From JBGAHD01 sp044226395 (GTDB lineage Bacteria; Pseudomonadota; Gammaproteobacteria; Xanthomonadales; Ahniellaceae): a stretch of 64,000 bases of DNA. The stretch is taken from NCBI GenBank assembly GCA_044226395.1, contig JBGAHD010000003.1, forward strand, positions 1,029,135 to 1,093,134, written 5' to 3'. Shown here piece after piece: positions 1 to 9,178 of this stretch. Every line of letters starts with the position of its first letter. Positions within the stretch are counted from its first letter, which is position 1. The position numbers and the translations under genes were made by a program. The notes beneath the pieces are model-generated. The model ran no database searches. It had not been told where the DNA came from and saw only the letters and a list, made by a program, of their open reading frames with translations.

Positions 1-31
1 TGCGTTGCGCGAGAAATTCCGCGGGACTCAC
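1..31 (-). CDS. Possible 5' end of a gene leaving the window
   Basis: A GTG codon on the minus strand (bases 29-31) is preceded at 8 bases by GAGGA, a good ribosome binding site, and the ten codons that remain before the window edge are open. The readable peptide begins M-S-P-A-E-F-L. This is too short to identify a family. It could also be chance. Confidence 0.25.
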   Translation of the reverse strand, partial: MSPAEFLAQR

Positions 32-85
32 GTTGTGATCCTCGTGCGATGAGGGCCGAAGTCTAGCAGCCCGCGCGCGCGCGCC

Positions 86-823
86 TCACCAGGGATCGAC
101 GCGCAGATAACCCAGGATGCGACCATCGTCGCGCGCGATCACCACGGCCCAGTCGCCAGCGCGCGTCACGAACGGCAGATAGCCCGCGTCGCGCGCTGAC
201 GCGTGATCGGCGATGAAAGCCTCGACCACCGCGCGATCTTCCGCCGAGCGCGCGGCCAGTTCGCTCAGCGGCTTGGCGTGCGCGATCGCCTTGGCCGCGT
301 GCGTGGCATAGGCCTCGTAGTAGCGCGGCAGACGCTCGACATCCTTGCCCGCGAGCGCGGACAGCAACAGTTCGTTTGCCTGCGCCGGATCGCTGGGCGG
401 CAGCGCCGCGACCAGCACCGGCCCCGACCACGAACGCCGCGCGAAGGCCGCGGGCGCGGCGGCCAGATCGGCGTCATCAAGCGCGTTGGCATTGACCACC
501 ACGAGGCGATCGACCGCGTAGACCAGATACACCGGACGCCCGTGCGCGAGCACGTGCACCGCGAAGGCCAGCGCCAGCGCCTGACAAATGCCGATGAACC
601 ACAGGTCGAAGGCCATGCCCCATTTGCCCGCGCGGAACACGATCAAGGTCAACATCGGCCCGGCCAGCAGATAGACGCCCACCTGGATCAAGGCCGGCCG
701 ACTGCCGCCGAGGGCGACGAAGCCGGGCGCGGGATACCACAGGCCATGCACCACGGCGCCGATGACCAGGCCCACGAGCAGGCTGATCGCCAGATGCAAT
801 CCGGCCGCGCGCCAGCGGCTCAT
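86..823 (-). CDS. TfpX/TfpZ-like type IV pilin accessory membrane protein
   Basis: The 245-residue product has two to four hydrophobic segments in its first 110 residues and a hydrophilic C-terminal domain. The order of hydrophobic N-terminus, L-A-G-P-M-L-T, and a soluble tail ending in a G-Y-L-R-V motif resembles the TfpX/TfpZ proteins found with type IV pilin genes, where they assist pilin assembly or modification. I prefer the start at 823 (M-S-R-W-R) because the 22 residues upstream are proline-rich and not membrane-like. No pilin gene is visible next to it in this window, so the pilus link rests on family resemblance only. It is divergent from pntAA. Confidence 0.6.
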   Translation of the reverse strand: MSRWRAAGLHLAISLLVGLVIGAVVHGLWYPAPGFVALGGSRPALIQVGVYLLAGPMLTLIVFRAGKWGMAFDLWFIGICQALALAFAVHVLAHGRPVYLVYAVDRLVVVNANALDDADLAAAPAAFARRSWSGPVLVAALPPSDPAQANELLLSALAGKDVERLPRYYEAYATHAAKAIAHAKPLSELAARSAEDRAVVEAFIADHASARDAGYLPFVTRAGDWAVVIARDDGRILGYLRVDPW

Positions 824-953
824 GGGCGGCTTGGGGGTGTCGGTGGCGTTCAAGATCGGGCGCTGCGCGGGCGTAATGCGGTGCCGCACAGATATCGCCC
901 GCGCGCGGGGCCGTCAAGCGCAAGACTCAGGACCGTGCAATCGTGGCGAGGCT

Positions 954-964
954 TCCGGTAGCAT
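954..964 (+). promoter_or_regulatory. Weak candidate promoter for pntAA
   Basis: TAGCAT at 959-964 lies 39 bases upstream of the pntAA start, with only a poor -35 match (TGCAAT) 17 bases upstream. It is the best -10-like hexamer in the divergent gap. Confidence 0.25.
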
Positions 965-1003
965 CGAGCGAATACGCATGGCACCGTCGCTTGGGGAGAG
1001 CAT

Positions 1004-2131
1004 ATGCCGGTCACCATCGGGATCATTCGGGAAACCGCGCCGCGCGAACAACGCGTCGCCCTGGTGCCGGATCTGGTCAAGAAACTGCGCGCGCTCGGCG
1101 CCCGCATCGTCATGCAGACCGGCGCCGGCGATCCGACCTTCCTGCCCGACGCGTCGTACGGCGACGTCGAGCGCGCCGACAGCGCCGCCGCGGTGCTGGG
1201 CCAAAGCGACCTGGTGTTCAAGGTGCAGCCGCCCACGCTCGAGGAAATCGCGGCGATGAAGGAAGGCGCGGTGCTGCTGTCGATGCTCGCGCCACACGCC
1301 AGCGCCGAACGCACGCGCGCGCTGCGCGATCGCAAGCTCACCAGCTTCGCCATGGAACTGCTGCCGCGCACCACGCGCGCGCAGGCCATGGACGTGTTGT
1401 CCTCGCAAGCGGGCATGGCCGGTTACAAGGCCGTGTTGATCGCGGCGCAGGCCAGTCCAAAGTTCTTTCCGATGCTCACCACCGCCGCCGGCACGATTCG
1501 TCCGAGCAAGGTGCTGATCGTCGGCGCGGGCGTCGCGGGCTTGCAGGCCATCGCCACCGCGCGACGCTTGGGCGCGCAGGTCGAAGGCTTCGACGTGCGG
1601 CCGGAAGTGAAGGAACAGATCGAATCGCTGGGCGCGAAGTTTCTCGACCTCGGCGTGCAGGCCTCGGGCAGCGGCGGTTACGCGCGCGAGCTTTCGGCCG
1701 AGGAACGCGCCGAGCAGCAGCGTCGCCTGGGCGAGCACCTGCGCAACATCGACGTGATCGTGACCACCGCCGCCGTGCCCGGCCGACCCGCGCCCAAGAT
1801 CATCACCAAGACCATGATCGAGGGAATGAAGGCCGGCGCCGTGCTCGTCGACCTGGCCGCCGAGACCGGCGGCAATTGCGAACTCACGCGCGCCGGCGAA
1901 ACCGTGGTGCACAACGCGGTCACCATCATCGGCCCGGTCAACCTGCCCAGTCAGGGCGCGATCCACGCCAGCGACATGTACGCGCGCAATCTGTTCAATT
2001 TCGCCGCGCTGATGTTGAAGGACGGCGCGCTCACGCTCGATTGGGACGACGAGCTCATCGCCAAGACCTGCCTCACGCACGCCGGCGAGATCCGGCACGA
2101 GCCGACCAAGAAATTGGTCGACGGCGCGTGA
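1004..2131 (+). CDS. pntAA: NAD(P) transhydrogenase subunit alpha part 1 (domain I)
   Basis: PntAA is the NAD(H)-binding domain I of the proton-translocating transhydrogenase, which moves hydride between NADH and NADP+ at the cytoplasmic membrane. The 375-residue length and the Rossmann signature G-A-G-V-A-G-L-Q-A near residue 173, followed by F-D-V-R, fit the split-subunit form, in which domain I is a separate soluble polypeptide. A strong GGGGAG site precedes the ATG. The next two genes, each about 40 bases apart, supply the membrane and NADP-binding parts, so the three form one operon. The three-gene split is the arrangement known from Rhodospirillum rather than the two-gene form of E. coli. 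Confidence 0.95.
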   Translation: MPVTIGIIRETAPREQRVALVPDLVKKLRALGARIVMQTGAGDPTFLPDASYGDVERADSAAAVLGQSDLVFKVQPPTLEEIAAMKEGAVLLSMLAPHASAERTRALRDRKLTSFAMELLPRTTRAQAMDVLSSQAGMAGYKAVLIAAQASPKFFPMLTTAAGTIRPSKVLIVGAGVAGLQAIATARRLGAQVEGFDVRPEVKEQIESLGAKFLDLGVQASGSGGYARELSAEERAEQQRRLGEHLRNIDVIVTTAAVPGRPAPKIITKTMIEGMKAGAVLVDLAAETGGNCELTRAGETVVHNAVTIIGPVNLPSQGAIHASDMYARNLFNFAALMLKDGALTLDWDDELIAKTCLTHAGEIRHEPTKKLVDGA

Positions 2132-2171
2132 GCGTCACGCCCAGCACAAGCACGCAATCGGGGAGCGCACC

Positions 2172-2468
2172 ATGATCGACGGCTTCGTGGCCTTGTATAT
2201 CTTCATGCTCGCGGCCTTCACCGGCCACGAGATCATCTCGCGCGTGCCGGTGATCCTGCACACGCCGCTGATGTCGGGATCGAACTTCGTGCACGGCATC
2301 GTGCTGGTCGGCGCGATGGCGGTGCTGGCGCACGCCGACACCAATCTCGAGCGCGTGATCGGCGCGCTCGCGGTGGCACTGGGGGCCGGCAATGCCGCCG
2401 GCGGTTACGTGGTGACCGAGCGCATGCTGGAGATGTTCAAGTCCGGCAAGGACGCCAAGAAGGCCTGA
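2172..2468 (+). CDS. pntAB: NAD(P) transhydrogenase subunit alpha part 2 (membrane)
   Basis: This 98-residue protein is almost all membrane helix: an N-terminal segment M-I-D-G-F-V-A-L-Y-I-F, the conserved stretch around P-V-I-L-H-T-P-L-M-S-G-S-N, and two further hydrophobic segments. It matches the small PntAB subunit that carries part of the proton channel of the split transhydrogenase. A GGGGAG ribosome binding site sits just upstream. It lies between the other two pnt subunits. Confidence 0.95.
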   Translation: MIDGFVALYIFMLAAFTGHEIISRVPVILHTPLMSGSNFVHGIVLVGAMAVLAHADTNLERVIGALAVALGAGNAAGGYVVTERMLEMFKSGKDAKKA

Positions 2469-2508
2469 GCGCGCACGCGCCGGCTCAACCTCGACCCCAG
2501 GGGATCTC

Positions 2509-3915
2509 ATGGACACGCAGGAAATCCTGAAAATTGGCGCGCACGCGGCTTATTTCGTCGCCGCGGTGCTGTTCATCCTAGGCATCAAGCGCATGAGCTC
2601 GCCGGTGACGGCGAAAAAGGGCATCGTGCAAGCCGGCTTCGGCATGGTGCTGGCGACCGTGGCGACGTTCGGCATCACCGGCACGCACAATCTGGCGTGG
2701 ATGCTCGCGGCGCTCGCCGTCGGCATCGTGCCCGCCTGGTTGAAGGCGCGCTCGGTGGCGATGACCGCGATGCCGCAGCAAGTCGCGCTGTACAACGGCA
2801 TGGGCGGTGGCTCGGCGGCCGCGATCGGCGCGGTGGAGCTGCTGAATTTTTCCAGTCACGGCGGCGCACCCTCGAAAGTGGCGCTGGGCATGGCCTTGAT
2901 CGGCGCCTTGATCGGTTCAATCTCGCTCACCGGTTCGATCATCGCCTGGGCCAAGCTCGATGGCGTGATGGACAAGCGCTTCACCTTCGGCGGTCAGCAG
3001 TTCGTCAACTTAATCGTGTTCCTGGCCGCGGTCGGCCTGGGCGTGAGTTTGTTCTTCGTCGGTCTCGATCCGCGAGTGATCGTCGCGTTCTTCGTGGTGT
3101 CGCTGATCGTGGGTTTCATGATGACCCTGCCGATCGGCGGCGCCGACATGCCGGTGGTGATTTCGCTGTACAACGCGTTCACCGGTCTGGCCGTGGCGTT
3201 CGAAGGTTATGTGCTGGGCAATCAGGCCCTGATCATCGCCGGCATGGTGGTGGGCGCGGCCGGCATGCTGCTGACCCAGCTCATGGCCAAGGCGATGAAT
3301 CGCCCGATCAGCAATGTGCTGTTCTCCAACTTCGGTGGCGGCGGTGGCGGTCAGGAGATCAAGGGCTCGATGAAGGCGATCGAGCCTTCGGACGCGGCCT
3401 CGCTGCTGTACATGGCCGAGAAAGTCATCATCGTGCCCGGCTACGGCATGGCCGTGGCGCAAGCGCAGCACAAGATCTGGGAACTGACCCAGCAGTTGAA
3501 GAAGCGCGACAAGGAAGTGAAGTTCGCCATCCATCCGGTCGCGGGCCGCATGCCCGGGCACATGAACGTGCTGCTGGCGGAAGCGGGCGTCACTTACGAT
3601 CTGATCGCCGACATGGACGACATCAATCCCGAATTCGCCACCTGCGACGTGGCGATCGTGATCGGCGCCAATGACGTGGTCAATCCGGTCGCGCGCACCG
3701 ACAAGTCCTCGCCGATCTACGGCATGCCGATTCTCGACGTGATCAACGCGCGTCAGGTGATCGTGATCAAGCGCGGCAAGGGCACGGGTTTCGCCGGCAT
3801 CGAGAACGCGCTGTTCTACGCAGACAACTGCAAGATGCTCTACGCCGATGGCGCCGAGGCCGCGAACAAGCTCATCGCCGAATTGAAGGCGATTGATTCG
3901 GGCGGCGGTCACTGA
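2509..3915 (+). CDS. pntB: NAD(P) transhydrogenase subunit beta
   Basis: PntB supplies the remaining transmembrane helices (residues 1 to about 270) and the NADP(H)-binding domain III at the C-terminus. The latter shows G-Y-G-M-A-V-A-Q-A-Q, H-P-V-A-G-R-M-P-G-H-M-N and the late V-I-G-A-N-D-V-V-N-P motif, all typical of domain III. The 468-residue length is normal. It ends the pnt operon and converges on a histidine kinase gene; a GC-rich hairpin fills the 30-base gap. Confidence 0.96.
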   Translation: MDTQEILKIGAHAAYFVAAVLFILGIKRMSSPVTAKKGIVQAGFGMVLATVATFGITGTHNLAWMLAALAVGIVPAWLKARSVAMTAMPQQVALYNGMGGGSAAAIGAVELLNFSSHGGAPSKVALGMALIGALIGSISLTGSIIAWAKLDGVMDKRFTFGGQQFVNLIVFLAAVGLGVSLFFVGLDPRVIVAFFVVSLIVGFMMTLPIGGADMPVVISLYNAFTGLAVAFEGYVLGNQALIIAGMVVGAAGMLLTQLMAKAMNRPISNVLFSNFGGGGGGQEIKGSMKAIEPSDAASLLYMAEKVIIVPGYGMAVAQAQHKIWELTQQLKKRDKEVKFAIHPVAGRMPGHMNVLLAEAGVTYDLIADMDDINPEFATCDVAIVIGANDVVNPVARTDKSSPIYGMPILDVINARQVIVIKRGKGTGFAGIENALFYADNCKMLYADGAEAANKLIAELKAIDSGGGH

Positions 3916-3921
3916 TCGCCA

Positions 3922-3944
3922 CGCGCGCGCCAACGGCGCGCGCG
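3922..3944. terminator. GC hairpin between convergent pntB and histidine kinase
   Basis: A perfect 10-bp stem (CGCGCGCGCC / GGCGCGCGCG) with a 3-base AAC loop occupies almost the whole gap. There is no T-tract on either strand, so it is not a classical intrinsic terminator; it may act as a bidirectional block or 3'-end stabiliser. Confidence 0.5.
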
Positions 3945-3945
3945 G

Positions 3946-5070
3946 TCACGGCGTCGCGACCGGCGGCGCCTTCAGCGGCAGGCGCACGATGAAGGTCGAG
4001 CCCTTGCCGTCCTCGGTGTCGAAGCCGATTTGCCCGCCGTGCTTTTCCACCACGATGTTGTAGGCGATCGCCAGACCCTGGCCCGTGCCCTTGCCCACGC
4101 CTTTGGTGGTGAAGAAGGGATCGAACACGCGATTGCGGATGTGCTCGGGAATGCCCGTGCCGGAATCGCGCACGCGCACCTCGGCGAAATCGCCGGCGCG
4201 ATGCGTGCTGACCACGATCTTGCCCAAGGTCGACGGGTGCGCCTTGTTGGCCTCGACGATGGCGTGCGCGGCATTGACGACGAGGTTCAAGATCACCTGA
4301 CCGATCTCGTCGCGCAGGCACGGCACTTCGGGCAGATCGGGCGCGAATTCGGTTTCCAGTTCGGCGATGTATTTCCATTCATTGCGCGCGACCGTAATCG
4401 ACACGCTGATGATGTCGGCCAGTGAGGCCAATTCCTTTTCGCCCTGCGAGGAGTGCGAGAAGTCCTTCATCGCGCGCACGATCGTGGTGATGCGTTGGAG
4501 GCCTTCGAGCGATTGTTCGAGGGCCGAGGGCACGTTCTCGGCGATGTAGTCCAGGCGCGCGCGCTTGATCCGTTCTTCCATGCGCGTGGCCTGCTCGGCG
4601 TCGAGCTCGCCGGCGGCGCCGGCGCGCGCGTAATCGACCAGCACGTCGATCAAGCCCAGCATCTGTGGGAATACGCGCTTGAGAAAGGTGACGTTGTCGG
4701 AGACATATTGCGTGGGCGTGTTGATCTCGTGCGCGATGCCGGCGGCCAGTTGGCCGATCGATTGCATCTTCTCGGCCTGCATCAGGCGCGATTGCGTGTT
4801 CTTGAGTTCGTCGAGCGCGGTGCTCAACTGCGCGCGCTCGGTCTCGAGCTCGCGGGTCTTGCGCGTGACCACTTCTTCCAGCGCGACCGTGCGTTGCATC
4901 ACCACGAAGGCGCCGCCGAGATCGGTCCCCCGCGCGTCGACCCTATCGATCAGGCTGGCGATCGTCTCGTCGCGCGCGGCGAGCAGGCGCTCCAGGCGCG
5001 CCAGGCGTTCCTGGCTGGTTTCGGGGCTCGGCGCGGAATCGGCGTCGGTGACGAGTCGCGTGGCGTTCAT
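3946..5070 (-). CDS. Soluble sensor histidine kinase, orphan
   Basis: The 374-residue protein starts with a charged region and a coiled coil (about residues 15-110), then an H-box with G-I-A-H-E-I-N-T-P as phosphoacceptor, an N-box I-L-N-L-V-V-N-A-A-H, and the G1/F/G2 motifs D-S-G-T-G-I-P, F-F-T-T-K and G-Q-G-L-A-I-A. It is a HisKA/HATPase_c kinase of the type whose members often receive signals through partner proteins. No membrane segment is visible and no response regulator is adjacent. The start at 5070 is preferred to upstream methionines because the coding signal begins there, but its ribosome site is weak. Confidence 0.85.
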   Translation of the reverse strand: MNATRLVTDADSAPSPETSQERLARLERLLAARDETIASLIDRVDARGTDLGGAFVVMQRTVALEEVVTRKTRELETERAQLSTALDELKNTQSRLMQAEKMQSIGQLAAGIAHEINTPTQYVSDNVTFLKRVFPQMLGLIDVLVDYARAGAAGELDAEQATRMEERIKRARLDYIAENVPSALEQSLEGLQRITTIVRAMKDFSHSSQGEKELASLADIISVSITVARNEWKYIAELETEFAPDLPEVPCLRDEIGQVILNLVVNAAHAIVEANKAHPSTLGKIVVSTHRAGDFAEVRVRDSGTGIPEHIRNRVFDPFFTTKGVGKGTGQGLAIAYNIVVEKHGGQIGFDTEDGKGSTFIVRLPLKAPPVATP

Positions 5071-5330
5071 GGCGGCACGGAGCACGCGGACACGTCGGAT
5101 CGACGACATTCCGACGTTGGCGCCGGGTTGCTGTCGTCGGGCGGTGGGGGTCTTCGGCGCGACCACTCACCACGATCGGGGCTGGGTCCGGGCGCGAACC
5201 GGGGCTTGGCGCACATGCGGGCGTCCTGTCGCTCCGCGACCGCGCGGAGTCCTGACTCCCTTTAGCGAATTCCGTGCCACGACGGAAACCCGCCACGCGC
5301 CGCGCGCCCGCGCTCGGCGCGATCAATCGA

Positions 5331-7043
5331 TCAAGGCGAACAGCCCGACCACCAGCACGGGTTGTTGGTGATGAAATTCATCAGCGCCTGATGCTTGGGC
5401 ACATTGGGCGTGTCGATGTACTCCGCCGCGCCCCACGAACCGAACTTGCCGTAGCCGCCCGACGCGGTGAACACCACGAACAATTCGCCGCCATTGGCCT
5501 TCCAGAAGTTCAGATGATCGGTGTAGGCCGTGCCCATGCGCGCGTCGCGATTGGCGCCAGTGAACAATGCCGTGATCGCGGTGTTGTTCTCCACGCCCAG
5601 GATGCCGGCCAGATGCTGGCCGCCTTCGTAGGTAATCAAATGCAAACCGCGCGCGTTGGCCGCGGTCTTGTGCGAAGTGATCCACGCGTGCACTTCGTTG
5701 AGCGCGCCGCCCGAAGGGCCGCCGGGATAGACGCCGCCCGTGTTGAACTCGGTGAACAAGTCGTTCAAGGTCCAGCTCTGCACCGTCGACTCGCCTGAAG
5801 GTCCGCCGAGATAACCGCCGAAGTAGGGCGCGATCGCGACCGCGTCGATGCCATGACCCGAGCACGGCCGGCCCGCGACCCACATTGGACAATCGGCCGC
5901 TTGGGTTTGCGTGTAGGCATTGGCCGCCTGCGCGCCGAGCACGCACACAACGCGCGAGGCTTGCGCGCCGAACGCGCCTTTCCATAGATCGCACATCTGC
6001 GCCGTGCGCTTGGCGTGCCAGTTCAGTCGACGATCGAAGCCCGAGCCCTGCGCGCCGAATTCGATCCCGCCTTGTTGTTCGACAAAGGTGCCTTGCTGGA
6101 ACTGCCCGTTCCAAACTTCGTTCGAGTATTCGACATAGACCTTCAGATCCGCGCGCAATTGCGACTTCACCAGATTGGCGAACTGGGTCATGTAGTCATC
6201 GCTGGCGCGATGCGGCATGTTGAACCACGGATCGGCCGAAAGCCGGTTGGCCAGGGCGATCATGGTCTCGGCCGGCACGCCGCGTTCGGTCCAGCGCAGA
6301 TTCGATTGACGCGGACGATCGGCGAATTCCTGCTGCGCGGAGTTGTTGGTGTTCATCCAGTCCATGAAGCGCAGCACTTTGTAGCGCTCGATCAGGCGGA
6401 GGAAATCCGGGTGGAAGATTTGCGCCGGCCCCGTGGTTTCGTCGAAGCCCGGCATCCACACGTGAATGTCGCGGATCGGATTAGCCGTGTTGATGGCATT
6501 GATGCGCAGCATGAAGCCGCCATTGGCGGCATTGACATCGAGCACGTCGCGCCCCGGCGTGGACAAACCGGCGTTGCGCGTGGCGGCGAAGTGATAGCTG
6601 ATATTGCCTTCGCCTTGATACGTGACGATGTAGCGGCCCGACGGATAGTGATTGGCGTTGTCGCCGAAGAAAAACAACGTCGCGACCGCGTTGTAGTTGG
6701 GCGTGGAGCAGCCCGGTTGCGATGTCTGCGGCGTCAGCGAGCGCACATTGCCGTCGGCATCGAGATCCAGGCACGCCGCGTCATCGGTGTCGAAGATGCC
6801 ATTGCCCGTGGTGTTGGGCGTGATCCACGAGCGCGATTGCTTCATCACGTCGACGAAGTTGTAGCTGGTCGAATAATCGACTACGCCATCGAGATTGGCG
6901 CCCAGCGGCGAACCGGCGTTGGCCGCTTGCCCGGTCTCGCCGGTTTCGAAGCCGCTGCGCAAGACAAGATCCTGCGCGGCCGCGGGCAGGGCGAGACTCA
7001 GGGCCAGCGCGGCGAGCGCGCGACGATGGACGTGATGCGACAT
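5331..7043 (-). CDS. Secreted glycoside-hydrolase-like protein
   Basis: The start at 7043 is set by a GGGGAG site 6 bases upstream and opens a signal peptide ending in L-P-A-A-A-Q-D, leaving an exported protein of about 550 residues. In the middle it has Y-V-E-Y-S-N-E-V-W-N, which looks like the acid/base Asn-Glu motif of clan A TIM-barrel glycosidases, and later L-I-T-Y-E-G-G-Q-H, a candidate nucleophile Glu. Similar proteins are usually annotated as cellulose-binding or hypothetical. The substrate cannot be read from sequence. A TIM-barrel fold is an inference from the spacing of the two Glu motifs. The gene stands alone. Confidence 0.65.
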   Translation of the reverse strand: MSHHVHRRALAALALSLALPAAAQDLVLRSGFETGETGQAANAGSPLGANLDGVVDYSTSYNFVDVMKQSRSWITPNTTGNGIFDTDDAACLDLDADGNVRSLTPQTSQPGCSTPNYNAVATLFFFGDNANHYPSGRYIVTYQGEGNISYHFAATRNAGLSTPGRDVLDVNAANGGFMLRINAINTANPIRDIHVWMPGFDETTGPAQIFHPDFLRLIERYKVLRFMDWMNTNNSAQQEFADRPRQSNLRWTERGVPAETMIALANRLSADPWFNMPHRASDDYMTQFANLVKSQLRADLKVYVEYSNEVWNGQFQQGTFVEQQGGIEFGAQGSGFDRRLNWHAKRTAQMCDLWKGAFGAQASRVVCVLGAQAANAYTQTQAADCPMWVAGRPCSGHGIDAVAIAPYFGGYLGGPSGESTVQSWTLNDLFTEFNTGGVYPGGPSGGALNEVHAWITSHKTAANARGLHLITYEGGQHLAGILGVENNTAITALFTGANRDARMGTAYTDHLNFWKANGGELFVVFTASGGYGKFGSWGAAEYIDTPNVPKHQALMNFITNNPCWWSGCSP

Positions 7044-7227
7044 GATGATCTCCCCAGTTCGTGCGGTGCGCAGGGCGCGCAACCTCGCGGACGCCACGCG
7101 CGGCGCATTCAACCCGAGTTGGCGGCGCTCGAATGTGAACTCGCGCGGGTTTCGCGTGGCGTCTTGGGATGAAAACCCGAAAGCGCGACGAAGTCCGCCA
7201 AACGCGCCGCGGTCGATCCGCTTCGCG

Positions 7228-8412
7228 TCAACCGCCGCGCGCGCGGCGCGTTTCGATCAGGTTGACCGCGGCTTGAAGCGTACGCGCGGCGCGCAGACGC
7301 TCGCCAAAGCGCACGCGCGCGTCCCACATGGCTTGTCGCGCGATGCGCTGATAGCGCGTGTCGTCGAGCGCGAGCACGTCGCGCAGCACGCGTCGCCACG
7401 CGGCCGGATCGGACTCGGGCACCAGGAAACCATTCTCGCCGTGACGCAGGTACACGCGCGAACCGATCGAATCGGTCGCGACCACGATCTTGCCGTAGGC
7501 CATGGCATTGAGAATGGTCTGATCGGCCGTGCAGCGGCCCAGGCCCGGCGTGATCGGCATGGCCAGCACGCCGCACGCGGCCTGTTGCGCGATGAACTGC
7601 GCGTTGCTCCAGTCGTCGTGCACGCCCGCGTTGGCGATGTCTTGGGCCAATCGCGCCGTCTCGCGCGCCACTTCGCTGCGCGCGGGAATGCCCAGGCGAA
7701 GTTCGTAGGGCTCGCCCTTGACGGCTTCGAGCAGGGTCGCGTAGTCGCGAAAGGAATAGCCGCCCGACAGCACGTAGTCACCGCGCGAAGGATGCGCGAC
7801 GTGACCGGTGAGCGAGGTGCTCCACGGAATCGGCCGAATGATCTCGCGCGCGTAGCCGAAGCGTTCGTGATAGATCGCGATCTCTTCGTCGGAGTGCGGT
7901 TGCACTTCGCGCACCACGCGCGCGGCCGAGCGATGGATGAGCTTTTGCACGAGACGCGACAGCGGTCGGCGCCGGCGCTCCCAATGCGCGTCGGCGAAAA
8001 TATGCGGCGCGCGGATCCAGGGCAGGGCGCCGACCAGCAAGCCGTAGATCAGATCAGGCCGCTCGCCGCCGGTGAGGATCACCGCGTCGGCGCCGCGCGC
8101 GGCGCGCAACATGCGGCCGATGATGAAGACATCGGGAATATCGAAGCGACGCGTGAAGCGGTTGAGCGCGTTGGCGCGCGGCGTCAGCACCTCGACCGCG
8201 TCGCGCCAGAAGTCGAAGGCGTCCAAGGGCATGGTCGAGACGATGCGATAACGCCGCGCGTGCGCCGAGACCGCGGCGAAGGCGCGTTCCTGTTCGGCCA
8301 GCGCGGCCGCGATGGCGTGTTCGAGGGCGTCCCAGGAATCGGTGTCCGGCACGGGGCCGGGCGTCGGAATCAGATCGATCAAAGCGGTGGTGCTCGACAA
8401 ATGGCGCGTCAA
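7228..8412 (-). CDS. Glycosyltransferase, GT-B like (group 1)
   Basis: The C-terminal half carries the features of GT-B glycosyltransferases of the group-1 type: a G-G-Y-S-F-R-D-Y segment beginning the nucleotide-sugar domain, then M-A-Y-G-K-I-V-V-A-T-D and H-G-E-N-G-F-L-V-P, which normally contact the donor sugar nucleotide. The N-terminal half (about residues 50-190) would be the acceptor domain. The start is uncertain: 8412 is a TTG with no clear ribosome site, and a second TTG lies at 8400. Acceptor and sugar are unknown, and no polysaccharide genes are nearby. Confidence 0.7.
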   Translation of the reverse strand: MTRHLSSTTALIDLIPTPGPVPDTDSWDALEHAIAAALAEQERAFAAVSAHARRYRIVSTMPLDAFDFWRDAVEVLTPRANALNRFTRRFDIPDVFIIGRMLRAARGADAVILTGGERPDLIYGLLVGALPWIRAPHIFADAHWERRRRPLSRLVQKLIHRSAARVVREVQPHSDEEIAIYHERFGYAREIIRPIPWSTSLTGHVAHPSRGDYVLSGGYSFRDYATLLEAVKGEPYELRLGIPARSEVARETARLAQDIANAGVHDDWSNAQFIAQQAACGVLAMPITPGLGRCTADQTILNAMAYGKIVVATDSIGSRVYLRHGENGFLVPESDPAAWRRVLRDVLALDDTRYQRIARQAMWDARVRFGERLRAARTLQAAVNLIETRRARGG

Positions 8413-8573
8413 GGGTGGGCGAGCGCGCGCGTCGGGTCAACCCAGCGCGCGGCCCGGGACGTTTTGCCCGCGCCGTTTTGCCGCTAATCTTGGTGCGCAG
8501 CCAGCCGCGCGACGGCCAGCCAACCGAACCACCCCGGTCCCGCCACGTTCGCGCGGGCCGCTGGAGACCCAAC

Positions 8574-9131
8574 ATGTTGCAAGTGATCGCCGGCATGGCC
8601 CTGGCCACGGCTCTGGGCATCGCGCCCACGTCGGAAGCGCCCACGCCCTCCGAAACCCAGGCGCAAGTCCAGGCCTTGCGCCAGGAAGTGGCCGCTCTCA
8701 AGCGCCAGCTCCAGGAACTGCAACGCCACGCCGTGCCCGAACTCGGCCAACAGATGCTGGAACTGCAGATCCGCCACGCGCGCCTGTGGTTCGCCGGCAC
8801 TGGTGGCGATTGGACCTTGGCCGCGTTTCAGCTGGCGGAGTTTCGCGAGGCGCTCGACGCCATCGTCGAGACCAATCCCGACCACGACACGATTCAACCC
8901 GATCGCCTGGCCGACGTGTTGCCGGCGATGATGAAGCCCTCGATCGCGAGCCTGCAGGCCGCCATCGACAAGCGCGACGCGAAGCAATTCGCCCAGGGCT
9001 ACGATCAATTGACCGCGGCCTGCAATGCGTGCCACACCGCGCATAGCTTCGGCTTCAATCAATTCCAGCGGCCGACCACGCCCTTCCTGGACAATCAGCG
9101 CTACACGCCGCCGAAGCCGGCCAAGCCCTGA
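8574..9131 (+). CDS. Exported c-type haem protein, cytochrome c'-like
   Basis: The 185-residue product has a short hydrophobic signal (residues 1-20), a coiled-coil heptad region (about 28-52), then amphipathic helices and a single haem-binding C-N-A-C-H at residues 150-154 near the C-terminus. A C-terminal CXXCH after helical segments recalls the cytochrome c' layout, so it may be a periplasmic mono-haem sensor or electron carrier. The start at 8574 has GGAG 8 bases upstream; an upstream in-frame extension looks non-coding. It lies just before pxpB but nothing links the two functionally. Confidence 0.65.
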   Translation: MLQVIAGMALATALGIAPTSEAPTPSETQAQVQALRQEVAALKRQLQELQRHAVPELGQQMLELQIRHARLWFAGTGGDWTLAAFQLAEFREALDAIVETNPDHDTIQPDRLADVLPAMMKPSIASLQAAIDKRDAKQFAQGYDQLTAACNACHTAHSFGFNQFQRPTTPFLDNQRYTPPKPAKP

Positions 9132-9166
9132 GCCACGCGCGGCGGCGAATCGCTCCCGCACTTCGC

Positions 9167-9178
9167 TAGACTGCGCGC
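9167..9178 (+). promoter_or_regulatory. Candidate -10 element giving a leaderless pxpB transcript
   Basis: TAGACT at 9167-9172 is followed after exactly six bases by the pxpB ATG, and no Shine-Dalgarno is present. A -10 at this spacing would place transcription start at or next to the A of ATG. The -35 is not recognisable. Confidence 0.35.
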
